From Adenanthera pavonina (taxonomy: Eukaryota > Streptophyta > Magnoliopsida > Fabales > Fabaceae): a stretch of DNA of 64,000 nt. Location: positions 6,264,501 to 6,328,500 of the forward strand of contig JAIVEN010000012.1 in NCBI GenBank assembly GCA_026686845.1. Direction: 5' to 3'. Under the pieces are notes generated by a model. That model was not told the DNA's origin, searched no databases, and saw only the letters and a list, made by a program, of their open reading frames with translations. Positions 1-11,700 of this stretch are shown here, in pieces (positions within the stretch are counted from its first letter, which is position 1; every line of letters starts with the position of its first letter). The position numbers were made by a program, and so were the translations under genes.

Positions 1-111
1 CTTTTATACTCTATTTTTACTGTCACTTTTTCTTTTGTCACTCTCTTGACTTTTGCAGAAAATTTTAATCTTCCCAATTCACCTCCTCTTGGGAAGCCAG
101 CATATCTAACA
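1..111 (+). repeat. 3' end of 5' LTR, element 1
   Basis: The last 111 bases of an LTR ending in ...atctaaca. They match the ends of the LTRs at 7770-7880, 39150-39259 and 62970-63077, including the stretch that reads as cttcccaattcac. The LTR is followed after a 2-base spacer by the primer-binding site. The rest lies before the window. Confidence 0.93.
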
Positions 112-113
112 AG

Positions 114-125
114 TGGTATCAGAGC
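114..125 (+). promoter_or_regulatory. Primer-binding site (initiator tRNA-Met), element 1
   Basis: TGGTATCAGAGC two bases after the LTR end is the standard plant copia primer-binding site, complementary to the 3' end of initiator methionine tRNA. Minus-strand cDNA synthesis would start here. It is intact in this copy and in element 4 (63080-63091), and mutated at two positions in element 2 (36040-36051). Confidence 0.95.
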
Positions 126-166
126 CCGGATTCCCAAGCAAATGATCTAACAATCCGGGAAACTCA

Positions 167-209
167 ATGGCTGGCTTTGGAGAAAGTATTCTACCTAAGG
201 GAAACAATT
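167..209 (+). pseudogene. gag start remnant joined to the pre-integrase region by deletion
   Basis: The gag ATG at 167 is followed by about 12 codons that match the gag start of element 4 (63133), beginning MAGFGESIL. The sequence then switches to text matching 59826 onward, in the zinc-binding domain just before integrase. Nearly all of gag and all of protease are therefore missing, removed by an internal deletion of several kilobases. An in-frame stop follows directly after the junction in the gag frame. No Gag protein can be made from this copy. Confidence 0.88.
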
Positions 210-2846
210 AAGAATGAGTTAGTCACTAGCTTATCAAACATCTCTTTTGAAAAATACAAAGAATGTGATGCATGCCTCAAAGGAAAACAAACTAAATCAT
301 CTTTTAAATCTAAAAATATAGTCACCACATCTAGACCACTGCAACTATGGCATATGGATCTGATAGGTCCATCTAGAGTAAAAATCTGTATGTTCTTGTG
401 ATTGTGGATGATTACTCTTGATTTACCTGGACTTTATTTCTTTCTTCCAAAAGTGAAACATTTGATGCATTTGTAACCTTAGCTAAGAAAGTGCAAAATA
501 AGAAGGGTATTTCTATTATGTCTATTAGGTCTGATCATGGAGGAAAATTTGAAAATTCATGTTTTCTAGAGTACTGTGATGAACATGGAATTAATCACAA
601 CTTCTCAGCTCCAAGAACTCCTCAGCAAAATGGAGTGGTGGAAAGGAAGAACAGAATAATTGGAGAAATGGCAAGAGCAATGCTGAATGAAAAGAAACTC
701 TCTCAAGTATTCTGGGCTGAAGTAGTAAACACAGCAAGTTATATCATTAACAGAGCCTACATCAGACCAATTCTGGGGAAGACTCCTTATGACTTGTACA
801 AAGGAAGGAAGCCAAACCTTTCACATCTACATGTATTCGGTTGTAAGTGTTTCATCCACAATAATGAAAAGGAGAATTTGGGTAAGTTTGGCGCTAAATC
901 TAATAAAGGTATTTTTCTTAGCTATTCTAGAAAGAGTAAAGTATATAGAGTTTTTAATAAAAAGACTAGATCAGTAGAAGAATCTGTGCATGTTGTATTT
1001 ATTGAAAATGAAACAGTCTCCAAGCATGTCATTGATGAAGATGATCATATTTCTAGCTTTGAGAACTTAGATCTTTCTAAAGAAGGTAAAATTGAACCTC
1101 CAAAAATATCTGAATCTATTAACATAGAGGAAGATATTCAGGAGAAAGACTTTGAGGATGAGAATAATGAAGAAAAATCTCAAGAACTCCCTAGAGTTTT
1201 GAGATATCAAAGGAATCATCATGTTGATCAAGTGATTGCGGATGTTCAAGAGAGAGTTAAAACCAGAAAATAGCTAAGGATCAGATGATGAATTGTGCTT
1301 TTATTTCTCAAATTGAACCTAAGTGTAATGAAGAAGCCTTAACTGATGAATATTGGATTCTGGCTATGCAAGATGAATTAAATCAGTTTGAAAGAAATCA
1401 AGTTTGGGATTTAGTGCCTAGACCTAGAAATCACCCTATCATTGGCACTAAATGGGTCTTTAGAAATAAACTTGATGAATTAGGAACAATCATTAGAAAT
1501 AAAGCAAGACTAGTTGCCAAAGGATATAATCAAGAAGAAGGTATTGATTTTGAGGAAACCTTTGCTCCAGTTGCAAGATTGGAAGCAATTAGAATCCTAT
1601 TGGTTTATGCATGCATGAAAAACATAATGTTATATCAAATGGATGTGAAAAGTACTTTTCTAAATGAGTATATCGTGGAAGAAGTTTATGTAGACCAACC
1701 TCCAGGCTTTGAGGACTTTACAAAACCAAACCATGTTTATAAACTAAAGAAAGCTCTTTACGGTTAAAACAAGCTCCTAGAGTGTGGTATGAAAGACTAA
1801 GCAATTTTCTAACTGAAAGGGGGTACAATAGAGGAAAAGTAGATACTACATTGTTCACTAAGAAAGAAAACAAAGACTTACTTATTGTTCAAATTTATGT
1901 TAATGATATTATATTTGGTGCTACTAATGAATTTCTTTGCAAGAACTTCTCTAAGTTAATGCAGGGTGAATTTGAAATGTCAATGATGGGTGAGCTTAAC
2001 TTCTTGCTTGGATTGCAAATTAAGTAATGTGGTGATGGTATCTTCCTCAATCAATCAAAATATCTGAAAGAGTTGCTGAAAAAGTTTGGCATGGAAAAAG
2101 CCAAGCCACTGGGAACTCTTATGGCTACTGCAACAAAGCTTGATATGGATGAAGGAGGAAAAACTTTTGATATAGCTCAATATAGAAGAATGATTGGATC
2201 TTTGCTATATCTAATAGCTAGCAGACCTGACATCATGTTCAATGTCTGTATGTGTGCAAGGTTCCAATCATGTCCCAAAGAAACCCATGTAACTGCTGTG
2301 AAACGTATCTTTAGATATCTGATTGGAACATCACATATGGGACTTCGGTACACAAAGGGCAATGGAGAAGATCGCATTAGATACTTTGATGCTGACTTTG
2401 TTGGATCCAAAACTAATAGAAAAAGCACAAGTGGAACATGTCAGTTCCTTAGTGGATCCTTGGTTTCATGGTTCAGCAAGAAGCAAAACAGTATGGCTCT
2501 ATCCACTGCAGAAGCTGAATATGTTGCTGCTAGCAGCTGTTATGCTCAAGTCATTTGGATGAAGTAGTAGCTCGAAGATCTTGAGATTGAGATGAAGGAA
2601 ATACTAATTATGTGTGACAACCAAAGTACTATCAACATCACAAAGTATCCTGTCATGCATTCAAGAACAAAGCACATCGAAGTTAGGTATCACTTTATAA
2701 GGAATCATGTTCTAAAAGGAGAAATCAAATTAGAATACATCCCTACCGAGGATCAAGTTACTGACATTTTGACAAAGCCTTTTCCAGAAGATAAACAATG
2801 TAAAATCAGAAGAGAATTAGATATGGAAAATCCTAATGAACTGTAA
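190..2846 (+). pseudogene. pol: Broken copia pol: integrase, reverse transcriptase, RNase H
   Basis: Reading segments in order: 177-401 holds the end of the pre-integrase zinc region (C-x2-C in CDACLKGKQTK) and the first integrase Asp (HMDLIGP). 491-1273 holds the second Asp (RSDHGGKF), the Glu (NGVVERKNR) and the integrase C-terminal tail. 1285-2027 is reverse transcriptase (IGTKWVFRNK, QMDVKS, VDQPPGFED). 2073-2846 is RNase H (ALSTAEAEYVA) and the C-terminus (SRTKHIEVRYHFIR). Breaks: a 14-base deletion near 381, a TGA near 420, a stop at 1271-1273, one base lost near 1765, TAA at 2025-2027, and two consecutive TAG codons near 2568. The catalytic YVDD reads YVND at 1896-1907. The product would have been a polyprotein for reverse transcription and integration. 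Confidence 0.93.
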
Positions 2847-3836
2847 GTTAGTCCTTATATACCTCTATTTTAGAATTTTTGACATTGAATTAATCCTAAC
2901 TTTAGCATCAGAGTGAGTTTAATATGAGTTGCAGGTGCTTCTCATAAGTTCAAAAGACAATAGATCTGTACAGTAGAGCTAATCAAAATGGCACAATCAA
3001 AAGATGAAAAAGGAAGCCAAAAACTTAAGCATCTGGTTCTGTTCTATAAGTTCAGAAAGTTAAAATTCACATTATAGATATTTATTAGACAAATTTCCAT
3101 GTTGAACTGTGCTTTTGAAAAGTTAGCATGCTCAACATTCAAAGTTGGATGCCCATCAGACGAATTTCAGTTGGCTGCACACTGTAACATTACTCTTTTG
3201 TCCATTGAAATTCATCTGTTGAACAACAGAAATTCAAATTTCAAAACTAAAATGCCAATATTGCCTTTGTTCAAAATAACTATTGTACGAATACCTATTT
3301 CTCAAAACACGCATTGTGGAAATTCTTTACAAAATATAGAAATTCGAACTTTTGAATCAAAATTCATCTGTTGAAACATGCTCACATAATTGGATCTCTG
3401 AAAGATGAATTTTCATGAGCAAAATTCATCTGTTACTTGTTTTGTTCATGATTTCTTATTGCCTGGCTCTTTCGAAGTTTGAACTTTGTTGAAACAATGT
3501 TCGTTTGTTCATTCTTTGTTCCCAGAACCAAGCCTCTATTAGACGAACTTCCTGGTGAAAATTCGTCTATCAGAAAGCCCCGCTAAATGGATTAACTTGT
3601 AACTGCTTGAAGTTCAAATTTTGACCTTTCAAAATTCATCTGTTCAGCGGTTACATACATTGAAACCGAAGGTCATCCTCTGAACAGATGCAACTCTATT
3701 CGTCTTTCTCTCAAGTCTGTTCAAATTCTCTCTTTAATTTCCACTAACTCTATTCGTGAACCTTCATTTCTCACTAATTAAACTTCTTTTCGCACCTTAT
3801 AAATCCATTCTTAGCATCTTTCTGAATCATTCCTCT
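2847..3836 (+). repeat. pol to extra-ORF spacer with LTR-like motif array
   Basis: About 1 kb without a supportable gene. From about 3150 on it repeats short boxes also found throughout the LTRs: cagacgaattt at 3157, ttcatctgtt at 3211, aattcgaact at 3341, aattcatctg at 3361 and 3423, agacgaactt at 3541, and ttcgtcta or ttcatctg forms at about 3563 and 3635. The equivalent spacer in element 2 (27791-28578) carries them in reverse orientation. The 91-residue open frame at 3099-3374 is not conserved and is probably chance. Confidence 0.7.
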
Positions 3837-5959
3837 ATGATAATGGTGAGAGTCAAATATCCAGAAGTTAGGAAGGGAGAGTCATGGCCAAAGAGGACTA
3901 TGAAATCCCAAAATGCCTCCAAGGAGAGTGAAACTCGAAAGAGAAAAGGCGAATCCAGCAAGGCAACTCCTTCCAAGAGGCAGAAAACTACTCCAAGAGC
4001 AGACTCGAAGAAATCTACACCTTTTCCCTCGAAGAAAGCAAACCCTGCTGTTCCTGCTACTCCTATCACTGCTACTTCTTCTTCCTCCTCCAGCACTGAA
4101 TTTGAAGAATATCAGCTAACCACACTGCCAAATTTGTCAGCAAAAAGGTAATCAAGCCTCACTGCGTAAATTTGGAAAAATTCTTGATTTCTAACAATTT
4201 TGATGTCAGGTTTTGTATGATAAGATATAAAAATTTGTTAGAAATACTAGAAAGATATGATGATGAGGTAGTTAAGACTTGGTATGCCTCTCTGCAATTC
4301 AATAGCAAGAAGAAGAAGTGGGAAGTAAATCTAAGATCAAGGACCATCTGGTTAACAGATGAGACCTTCAACGAGGTTCTAGATATTCCAGGGCAAGATG
4401 GTTTGAAGATTGACATTACTGCCTCAAGGTACATGGAAGAAGTTAAAACTGCAGAGGAAGAAGGAGGGCCTTTCCTGAACTATAAGGAAAGTACAATTCT
4501 AAACATTCTGTTCAGAAGAAAAGAAAATAGGCCTCCTCTAAGTTTACTGAAACCCACTGACCTTAGTGCCCAAGTCAGAATCCTACACTGTATTGTGTCC
4601 AGGATTATCTTCACCAAAAGGAGGCAGTTTCATTCTGATTACAAGGGCTGAAGCACATGTGATGGCAGCAATAATGCATGGCAAGCTAATCAACATGGGA
4701 CACATCATCCTCCAACGCATGATCAAGGTAAGAGATCAGAGGAAAGATTCCACCTTTCCTTATGCATCAATCATCTCCAAGATACTTCAGTATGCCCGGG
4801 TCTAACATCTCAAAAAAAGAAAAGGGAAGCCTACTAAAATCTTTAAGGAAGAAGAACTGCAAAGGATGGGAATAGAAAAGAAAGATGGGAGATGGATTGA
4901 AAAGAGTGCTGGAAAGACAGAAGACCTTTTCTTTGATGAAGACGCCTCCCAACAGCAAGAAGGAATCTCTAAGCCTGCTCCAAAATCCATACCTCAGCTT
5001 TCTCAGCCTGTCCCATCTCCATCTCAGCCCACTCAAACTAAAATACCGTCCACTTCCTCTATTCGAGCCAAGCCAACTAAGATCATTGAGCTGTATGACA
5101 GTCTATCAGTACTCATACTTAGCATCAGGGATGAGCAAAATGCCAAGTTTGCTTATCTGCAAGACTAGATTCATCAGTTAGCAAAGAATATGAAAGTGGT
5201 TACTGATGCATATAAAGACATCAGGAGTGTCATTTCATCCACGTCAGCTCCACCTTAGCCAGGATTCTTTGAGCCTTTGATGTCTCCTACTCCTGAGCCT
5301 CCAAGTCCTTTCATGCTAGCCTCCCCTAAACCTAATGATGTTGTACATGAAACTGAGGCTGCTGGCACAATGACCACACCACAGGCCTCCAATAATGAGG
5401 CAAGTCTTGGTCTTCCCTTGGACTATGGAATGAAGGAAGAAGGTCCTCAGGAACCAAGCTCCCATGAGCCTATTCCTGAAGATGCTTAGGATTCAATTCT
5501 CTCATCTCAAGAATTTAAGCAAGTTGAGAAATTGGTGGTAGCCATCACCACCTCACCATTCATAATGCTCTTTTACAAGCTTAAAGATTAAGGCTTGAGG
5601 AAATATTTCGTCCCTCAGCTCCCTCACCTGTTTTTGTTTTTGGTCTCTTAGAAGCATGAAGGGCTCAATTAGCTATCACAAGGTGAGAAATACAAGAACT
5701 TCTTGAAATCTCTAACAATGAGGACTCTAGTTCTGAAGCTTCTGAGCCTTTGCTAAAGCTTAATCCAGATCTACCCTTTGTTTCTGTGCCTGTTTAGGCG
5801 ATTCCAGTGTCTTAGATCCCTTCTCTTACGGATTTTGTATACCTCCCTAATGATGCCAAAAAGGGGGAGAAGTTATCTAAGCAAACTGGAAAGTCTTCTA
5901 CAGAGCCCTCTAGAATGACCTACAGCAAGAAGTCCAAGTCCAAGAAGAAGCGATTATAA
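3837..5959 (+). pseudogene. Extra 3' ORF of Sirevirus-like element (env-like position; plant transposon-protein domain)
   Basis: It starts at ATG 3837, chosen because element 2 has an aligned ATG at 27790. The first 100 residues are rich in Lys, Ser, Thr and Pro (basic, probably disordered). Then comes a conserved globular part (4172-4805) with patterns such as WYASLQF, WLTDETFNEVLDIPG, LLKPTDLSAQVRILH and ITRAEAHVMAAIMHGKLINMG. These resemble the domain called putative plant transposon protein (I believe Pfam Transposase_32); this is recalled, not searched. A Pro/Ser/Glu-rich tail ends in a Lys-rich segment at about 5957. I see no clear membrane helix, so env-like describes position only. 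Breaks: a 40-base deletion relative to element 2 near 4121, one extra base near 4616, and stops near 4843, 5166, 5260 and 5487. Confidence 0.72.
5858..5870 (+). promoter_or_regulatory. Internal polypurine tract copy
   Basis: AAAAAGGGGGAGA lies within the Lys-rich tail of the extra ORF, 350 bases before the terminal polypurine tract and almost identical to it. Repeated tracts of this kind upstream of the 3' LTR are a known Sirevirus mark. Confidence 0.7.
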
Positions 5960-6144
5960 CTTAGGATTGCTTGGTCCTTCTTGTTTGTGTTGTTTATGTT
6001 TTATGAATGATAAATCTTTTTTCTGAAAGAATTTTATGATTGCCATATCATATCTTTGTTTTGAAACTTTAAATGAATTAATGAATCTCTTTGTTTAATC
6101 TATTGTATATGATATCTTATCTTTTGAATTATAATGCATATGTT

Positions 6145-6152
6145 GAGGGGGA
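6145..6152 (+). promoter_or_regulatory. Second internal polypurine-like tract
   Basis: GAGGGGGAG, a shorter purine run between the end of the extra ORF and the terminal tract. It is weaker than the other two and could be chance. Confidence 0.45.
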
Positions 6153-6208
6153 GCTTGTTCAAGCAAACCCAAGTACTAATCCAATTTGTAAGTTATTTTG
6201 TTATCATC

Positions 6209-6222
6209 AAAAAGGGGGAGAA
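6209..6222 (+). promoter_or_regulatory. Terminal polypurine tract, element 1
   Basis: AAAAAGGGGGAGAA directly abuts the 3' LTR start. This is the expected primer for plus-strand DNA synthesis. Confidence 0.9.
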
Positions 6223-7880
6223 TATTGAATCAAGTGTTTTGATAATTCCAAACCAACCATCTAGAGCTTGGAAAGAAGATATCAAAGGTGCACAAAAGAT
6301 CTAAGGTGGAGAAATCTAAGAAAAACCATCACAAGATTAGATATAGGATTTCTTATTATGTTTAAACTGAGTAAAAGACTTTGAACTTGCAAAAGAATGT
6401 TTTAAAAATATGATTCTATGATAATTCATGAAATATTTGAATTACACCCACTAACAGACAAACTTTAAAGTGTTAAAACTGATCTATTACTTTGAAAATT
6501 CGAATTTTGGCTTCTAAAATTCGAATTTCAAATTGAAAATAAGTTAGTCAAAAAAGAGATTCCTCTGACAGATAAACTTTCAGCATAGAAATTCAAACTT
6601 TGGAATAAGTCTGATAAGAGCCTTCCCTGACAGACGAACTTTGGGTTTTGAAAATTCAAATTTCTGATAAAACACAATTCATGAAAAAAGAAAAATTTGT
6701 CTGAGGATATGTCAAAATTCATCTAAAAGTAAAGTTTAAAAAGAGTTCCAAGTGAGCTCATTGACAGACAAACTTTGATTTTGGAAATTCAAATTTTGGA
6801 AACAAAGCTTGCAAGTCTGTTATGATAATCTCTTGATATACGAATTTTAGTATTCAGAAATCCAAACTTTGAACTAAGCATGATAAGTGCTCTTTCTAAC
6901 AAATGAACTTTGGCTTTTAAAAATTTGAATTTTGAAAAGATGAACTATTCTGCTTTATTGAGTTGTACACTGACAGACGAATTTTGGGCACCAAAATTCA
7001 AACATTGAAGACACTGTAGCAATATGGAACAACTGTTCACACTTACCAGAAGAACTTTAAACTAGAAAATTCATATGTTCTAACATAGAAACTTTTACCA
7101 AAGTTGAATATTTGAATTTCGCTTTATAACAGACGAACTTTAAAGTTCAACATTAAAGTCTTTAGCTTTCGGTCTCTGTGAAATTCGTCTATTAACCCAC
7201 CAAAATTTGAACTTTGAATGTCAGACGCATTAAATGCGGTTGGTGAATGGATAGTTTTTCAGAGTAACCGTTGGGTAACGTCTTTAATGGCTGGATCTTG
7301 TCTCTAACATATAGTTAAGACATAAATCTATAAATAGAACTTCATTTGAAGATGTGGGTAACGATTTTACATTGTATATACAGAAACTCTGCCAAATTCT
7401 TAAGTCAAAATCTCTTACTCTCACATACTTCATTCTTTGTTCTTCAACTTTCATAAACACTCTAAATTAGAGAGTTCAATCATTGTAATCAATTTTATCT
7501 TCGTCTGGAAGAAAGATTTTCTTATGAAGGGATATCACAAGGGATTTGGGAAGCACTTAGCTAGAGTGCAAAGAGTGAGATGGTAAGCTCTAAGAACAGA
7601 GCATCAAGTTGTACTGAGGCAATTGCAAGAAACCCACTGAATTCATGCAAGATAGTGAAAAATCTCAAGTAGTGGCTTGGGGACTGGACGTAGATCAAGA
7701 TAGGGAGACCAAACTAGGATAAATATATGTGTCTTCCCTTCTCTTTTACTACTTTTACCTTGCTATTCCTTTATACTCTATTTTTACTGTCACTTTTGCT
7801 TTCATCACTCTCTTGACTTTTGTAGAAAATTTTAATCTTCCCAATTCACACCCCCTCTTGTGAAGCCAGCTTATCTAACA
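6223..7880 (+). repeat. 3' LTR, element 1 (1658 bp)
   Basis: It starts TATTGAATCAAG (the expected TG is mutated to TA; other copies start TGTTGAATC) and ends ATCTAACA. U3 carries about a dozen AATTCGAATT-type palindromes and CAGACGAA boxes between about 6450 and 7210. A TATA box sits at 7328, followed by an R/U5 region whose last 110 bases match the 5' LTR end at 1-111. Length agrees with the other copies (1658-1663 bp). Confidence 0.93.
7328..7337 (+). promoter_or_regulatory. LTR TATA box, element 1
   Basis: CTATAAATAG, about 1.1 kb into the LTR. The same context (acctaaat or acataaat before ctataaata) recurs at 38709, 62525 and, on the minus strand, 36595. This is the probable core promoter of the element family. 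Confidence 0.75.
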
Positions 7881-8318
7881 CCAATTACTACCAAATTAGT
7901 GGCATCTTAAACCTAAGATATGATATCTTTCCAATGATGTACATGAAACAGCTATATGTATGATGAGATATAAATTTTTAAAATTATAAGTCAGAATCTG
8001 AATAGAAACTAGAAGCTAAAAATTAACAGTAAAATATAATGAATAAATTGTATGAATTAGTGTGTTCAAATTCTAGTTTTATATTTTCTACTGAATTTCA
8101 TGATGTGAGTGATTTTTAGAGACTTGAGCCATAGTGAAACAATTTTTATACGTTTAGATATGAATTTTTGAAGTTCATTGCACAATATGATGAACAGTAC
8201 ATGAAAATAGTATTTTATAGTTTTGAGTTTTTCACTGGTTCAAGATCTCAAGAGCTTCTTTTCTGTTTTCAAATATGGTAGTATTTATGGAAAAGATGTC
8301 CAAAGATGAGGTGTTACA
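7881..8318 (-). repeat. Repeat family A, minus-strand 5'-end fragment
   Basis: Read on the minus strand from 8318, it begins TGTAACACCTCATCTTTGG and follows the first 430 bases of the plus copy at 8768 (same order of tracts, including the stretch near 8950-9120). Element 1 has inserted into it at 7880, so the rest of this copy lies left of the window or is lost. Confidence 0.7.
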
Positions 8319-8767
8319 CAACACTTACTATTTTGTATATGTTTGAAATTTTTCGTATCATGATATATATGTTGGCACTGCTAATAAGTTTCCTACACTC
8401 TGCTTTTGAGCTTATGATAAGCAAATGAAAATGGCTAGATATATATACATATAAGTATGGTATAACTTTATATATAGTTATTGTGCATCCCCATAATTAT
8501 ATCTCCTATATGGATGCTATGCTAGCATCATGATGATGATGTATAGAACAAGAGATCATGGTAGCTAGCAAGAAACATTGACATTGTCACTAGTTATTAT
8601 GTAACATTGAGTGCATATTCTGATTGGTGATGATGTTGTTGAATACTTCATGGTATGTCAATCCACTAAATTGCACACAAGGCCTTGTGCATAGGTGATC
8701 AGGTTTTGTGATATCCTTGACACTAAATTGTTGTCTTTTGGCTAGGAGACACAGTTGGCTGTGGATT
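8319..8767 (+). repeat. Repeat family C fragment (left part)
   Basis: This resembles 41100-41530: a stretch of atgatgatg and tatatat repeats followed by an imperfect hairpin (cactaaattgt ... agttggctgtggatt). The matching text resumes at about 12138, so family A copy 1 is an insertion in this family C copy. There is no gene here. Confidence 0.5.
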
Positions 8768-11700
8768 TGTCACATCCCATCTTTGAACACCTTTCCCATG
8801 AATGTTGCTTTATTGAGAAGCAGAAAGTAGCTCTTTAAGAACTTGAACCAATTAGATACTCAAAATTGTAAAAATCTATTTTCGTGCACTATTCATAATA
8901 TTGCGTTGCAAACTTTGAAAAATTATAACTAAATATGAAAAAAATCTTTGAACTATGGTTCAAGTTTCTAAAAATCTGTCACATCTTGAATTTCACGAGA
9001 AAAATATGAAACTAGAATTTCATAAATTTATTCATCTAAATTTACTATTCATTTCCAGCTTTCAGTTTCTGTCCAGTTTCTGAGCTATAAATTTGAAAAT
9101 TCATATCTCATTCTATATAGAGCCAAATCATGCATACTTCATATCATTCAAAATCTTTGCACATATACTTTCTAACCATATAAATATTATACTAATATAA
9201 ACCATCAAGGTTCATATATAATCTTCATAGGAACAGTTTTGGGAAAACATACATAACTCTCATTATATAGTTTCAATTGCATTTAAACTAGTGCCATATT
9301 TTTCATAAGATATAGCTCTATTTGTATGTGGAAGTAGTTGAATTTTTCAAGAACTGTACAATTTTATATATCCTTACAATTTAGGTAGTATTTATAGCAA
9401 AATTACAGTTTTCCAATAACAATCCAATTTTTAACCCTTAAATTTGATGAGCCATAACTCATACAATACTTTGCCGAATCATACAAAATCTATCTTGGCT
9501 TAAACTTTAACATGTCCTCTAACTAGATGTATCACTTTTTGGCTCATTCCCTTTAACATAACATACTTAAATATTCTTAAACATTAACATATCATAGCTT
9601 TTCCAATAAAAGGAAACATACATGGCTTTCAATCCTTAACTTCATTTCATCATTTAACATTATCTAGAATGCTTTTTATACATCATATAGCATTACTTTA
9701 CATCATTTATACATAATCATAACATAATATACAAAGCATGCTTTATCATGTAAACATCATTGAAACATAACATTAACTTGCTTTTTCCTCAATTCTCTAC
9801 TTCCCTGAGCTTTTATTCATTGCATTTCATGTCCTTAGCATGGTTAGAACTAGGGAGGATGAGATTGGGTATCTTAGTAGTAAACTTGCACATGCTAATA
9901 CATCATCAAATTACATTGAAATATTCATAGCATTGCACAATCATTAAAAACACATGAAAATGCCATGTTAGCTAACAAAATTTCAGCAGCATAATAACTT
10001 AAAAATAGGACATCCCAGGCTTAGGTCTCATTACAAAAATAGCTAGCCAATTACAAAATAGTTACATCAACAACATGGTAACATATTCATATCATAAAAC
10101 ATGCATAAACATTATTGTGTAATAACATAAAAGCAAGACAAGTTATATTTCCAAAAAGCTTTAACCTTTTTACTTCAAACTTGACTTTCTCTTTCTTGAA
10201 GCCTTTCTCAATCACTTCCTTGCAACTTCCCAAGCCTAGAGACATCAAAATAACCATGCTAAATCATCTAATTCTTCATGAGCTTTCATAAAGTTCACTT
10301 TAAACCGAAAAACTCATTTCATATACTTGACTTTTTCTTGAAAACCTAGCTTTCTCTTTACTAATTTTTGCATGACGAATCGATTTCTACCATTGGATTC
10401 ATGAAATTCCAACTCTTTCCTTACTTTTCCTCTTGTCCAAATTCTTCCTCTCAAGAAGTAAGGAAGGGAATTTCATGATTTCATCCATAAAACTCATGTA
10501 AGCTTACTTTCTTACATCTAATTCATGCTTTCCCTTAGTTTAATTTCATGAAGACATCCTCCCTTTGCTATTCCTTAACTAGGATAAAATCAATACATAG
10601 AAAGAGGAAGGAAAAACTTCATTTAACACAACTCAAACCCATAGGAAACCAAAGTAAAATTGAAGAAGGAAATTACCTTATGCTTGTATCCGTACCTTCA
10701 AGTTTGCTTATTTCTCTTCCTCCTTCTTCTTCCTTCTTCTTCCTCTCATTAAAATTTCAGCATTTTCTCTCTCTTCTTTCCTCTCAATATTTCGTCCAAC
10801 TGAGGGAGTATACATACCAAGATATAGACTTCAAGTTTCCATACAATTCTTCCAAGCATCCCATGCTTCTTGTGGCAAAAAACAATTCCTTCTTAAGGTG
10901 GATTACAAAAAATGATAAAATAATCCTTTTAAACATATGCATAATTTTGGCCAATAGGAGTTGATCAGGGAGTGTCCTTCATACTGCATATTTTTTCTGG
11001 TCCAGATATATCCAGTATTAGGTACTTTTTTGTCTGAACAATTTATTAATACTTTACAATATATTCTAATATTGTTTATTCTTTTATGTATACAGGAATA
11101 CACTAGTTTGAAAGCTATATTTATCTTTAATAATTGTTCCAAACAATATTTTATGTGGGGTCCACTGACTTTTCATTTTACTTTATCTGTATTATGGGGC
11201 CCATAATACTTTTTCTTTTTGCTGTTAAATTTTACTACATTCTGTAATTTGTATCCTTTCAAGCTGATCCTTTTGGGCTCTATACATTATTCCAATAGGT
11301 CTAGTATGTCAAAAGTCGATTTTGATATATATATATCATTTTTCTAAAATTTTCAGAATTAACTGTAATTAAGGACTAAATTTGGAATTTATTCCAATTA
11401 AGGACCAAACTTAATTCCTGCTAAGGGCTTCAAGGGGAATTAATTCCTTCTAAGGACCAAACAGGTGAAATTACTATTTTACCCCTCTTAACTTTCACAA
11501 AATATTTCACATGTGGTATCTTTTCCATTCTTGCTTTTAATACATTCTTGCAAGGCACATTATAACCTTCTTCTCTTCTAACTTTCTTCCTTAAGGCCAT
11601 ACATTTTTCTTTTTCATAACATTACTATTTCATCAATTTCCATTCATAATATCCTTAGCTATTCTGCCAAGGTCATTAAGTGATCTAGCATCTTAAGAGA

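Larger units (their letters stand above)
1..7880 (+). mobile_element. Sirevirus-like Ty1/copia element 1 (5' LTR cut by window edge)
   Basis: The order is LTR end, tRNA-Met primer-binding site, gag remnant, integrase, reverse transcriptase, RNase H, a long spacer, an extra 3' ORF, repeated polypurine tracts and a complete 3' LTR. Integrase preceding reverse transcriptase makes it Ty1/copia. The extra ORF after RNase H and the multiple AAAGGGGGAGA tracts point to the Sirevirus (SIRE/Maximus) lineage; that assignment is from family knowledge, not a search. The element is dead: gag and protease are deleted and pol and the extra ORF are broken. It inserted into a minus-strand family A repeat; the right target duplication would be ccaat at 7881-7885, the left copy lies outside the window. 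Confidence 0.92.

Noticed and set aside
3099..3374. 91-codon open frame upstream of the extra ORF
   Set aside because: Composed of LTR-type motif repeats; not open in the same region of element 2.
10548..10964. 138-codon open frame
   Set aside because: Lies inside non-coding family A, has a Ser/Leu/Phe-rich low-complexity centre, no counterpart in family A copy 2, and no recognisable domain.
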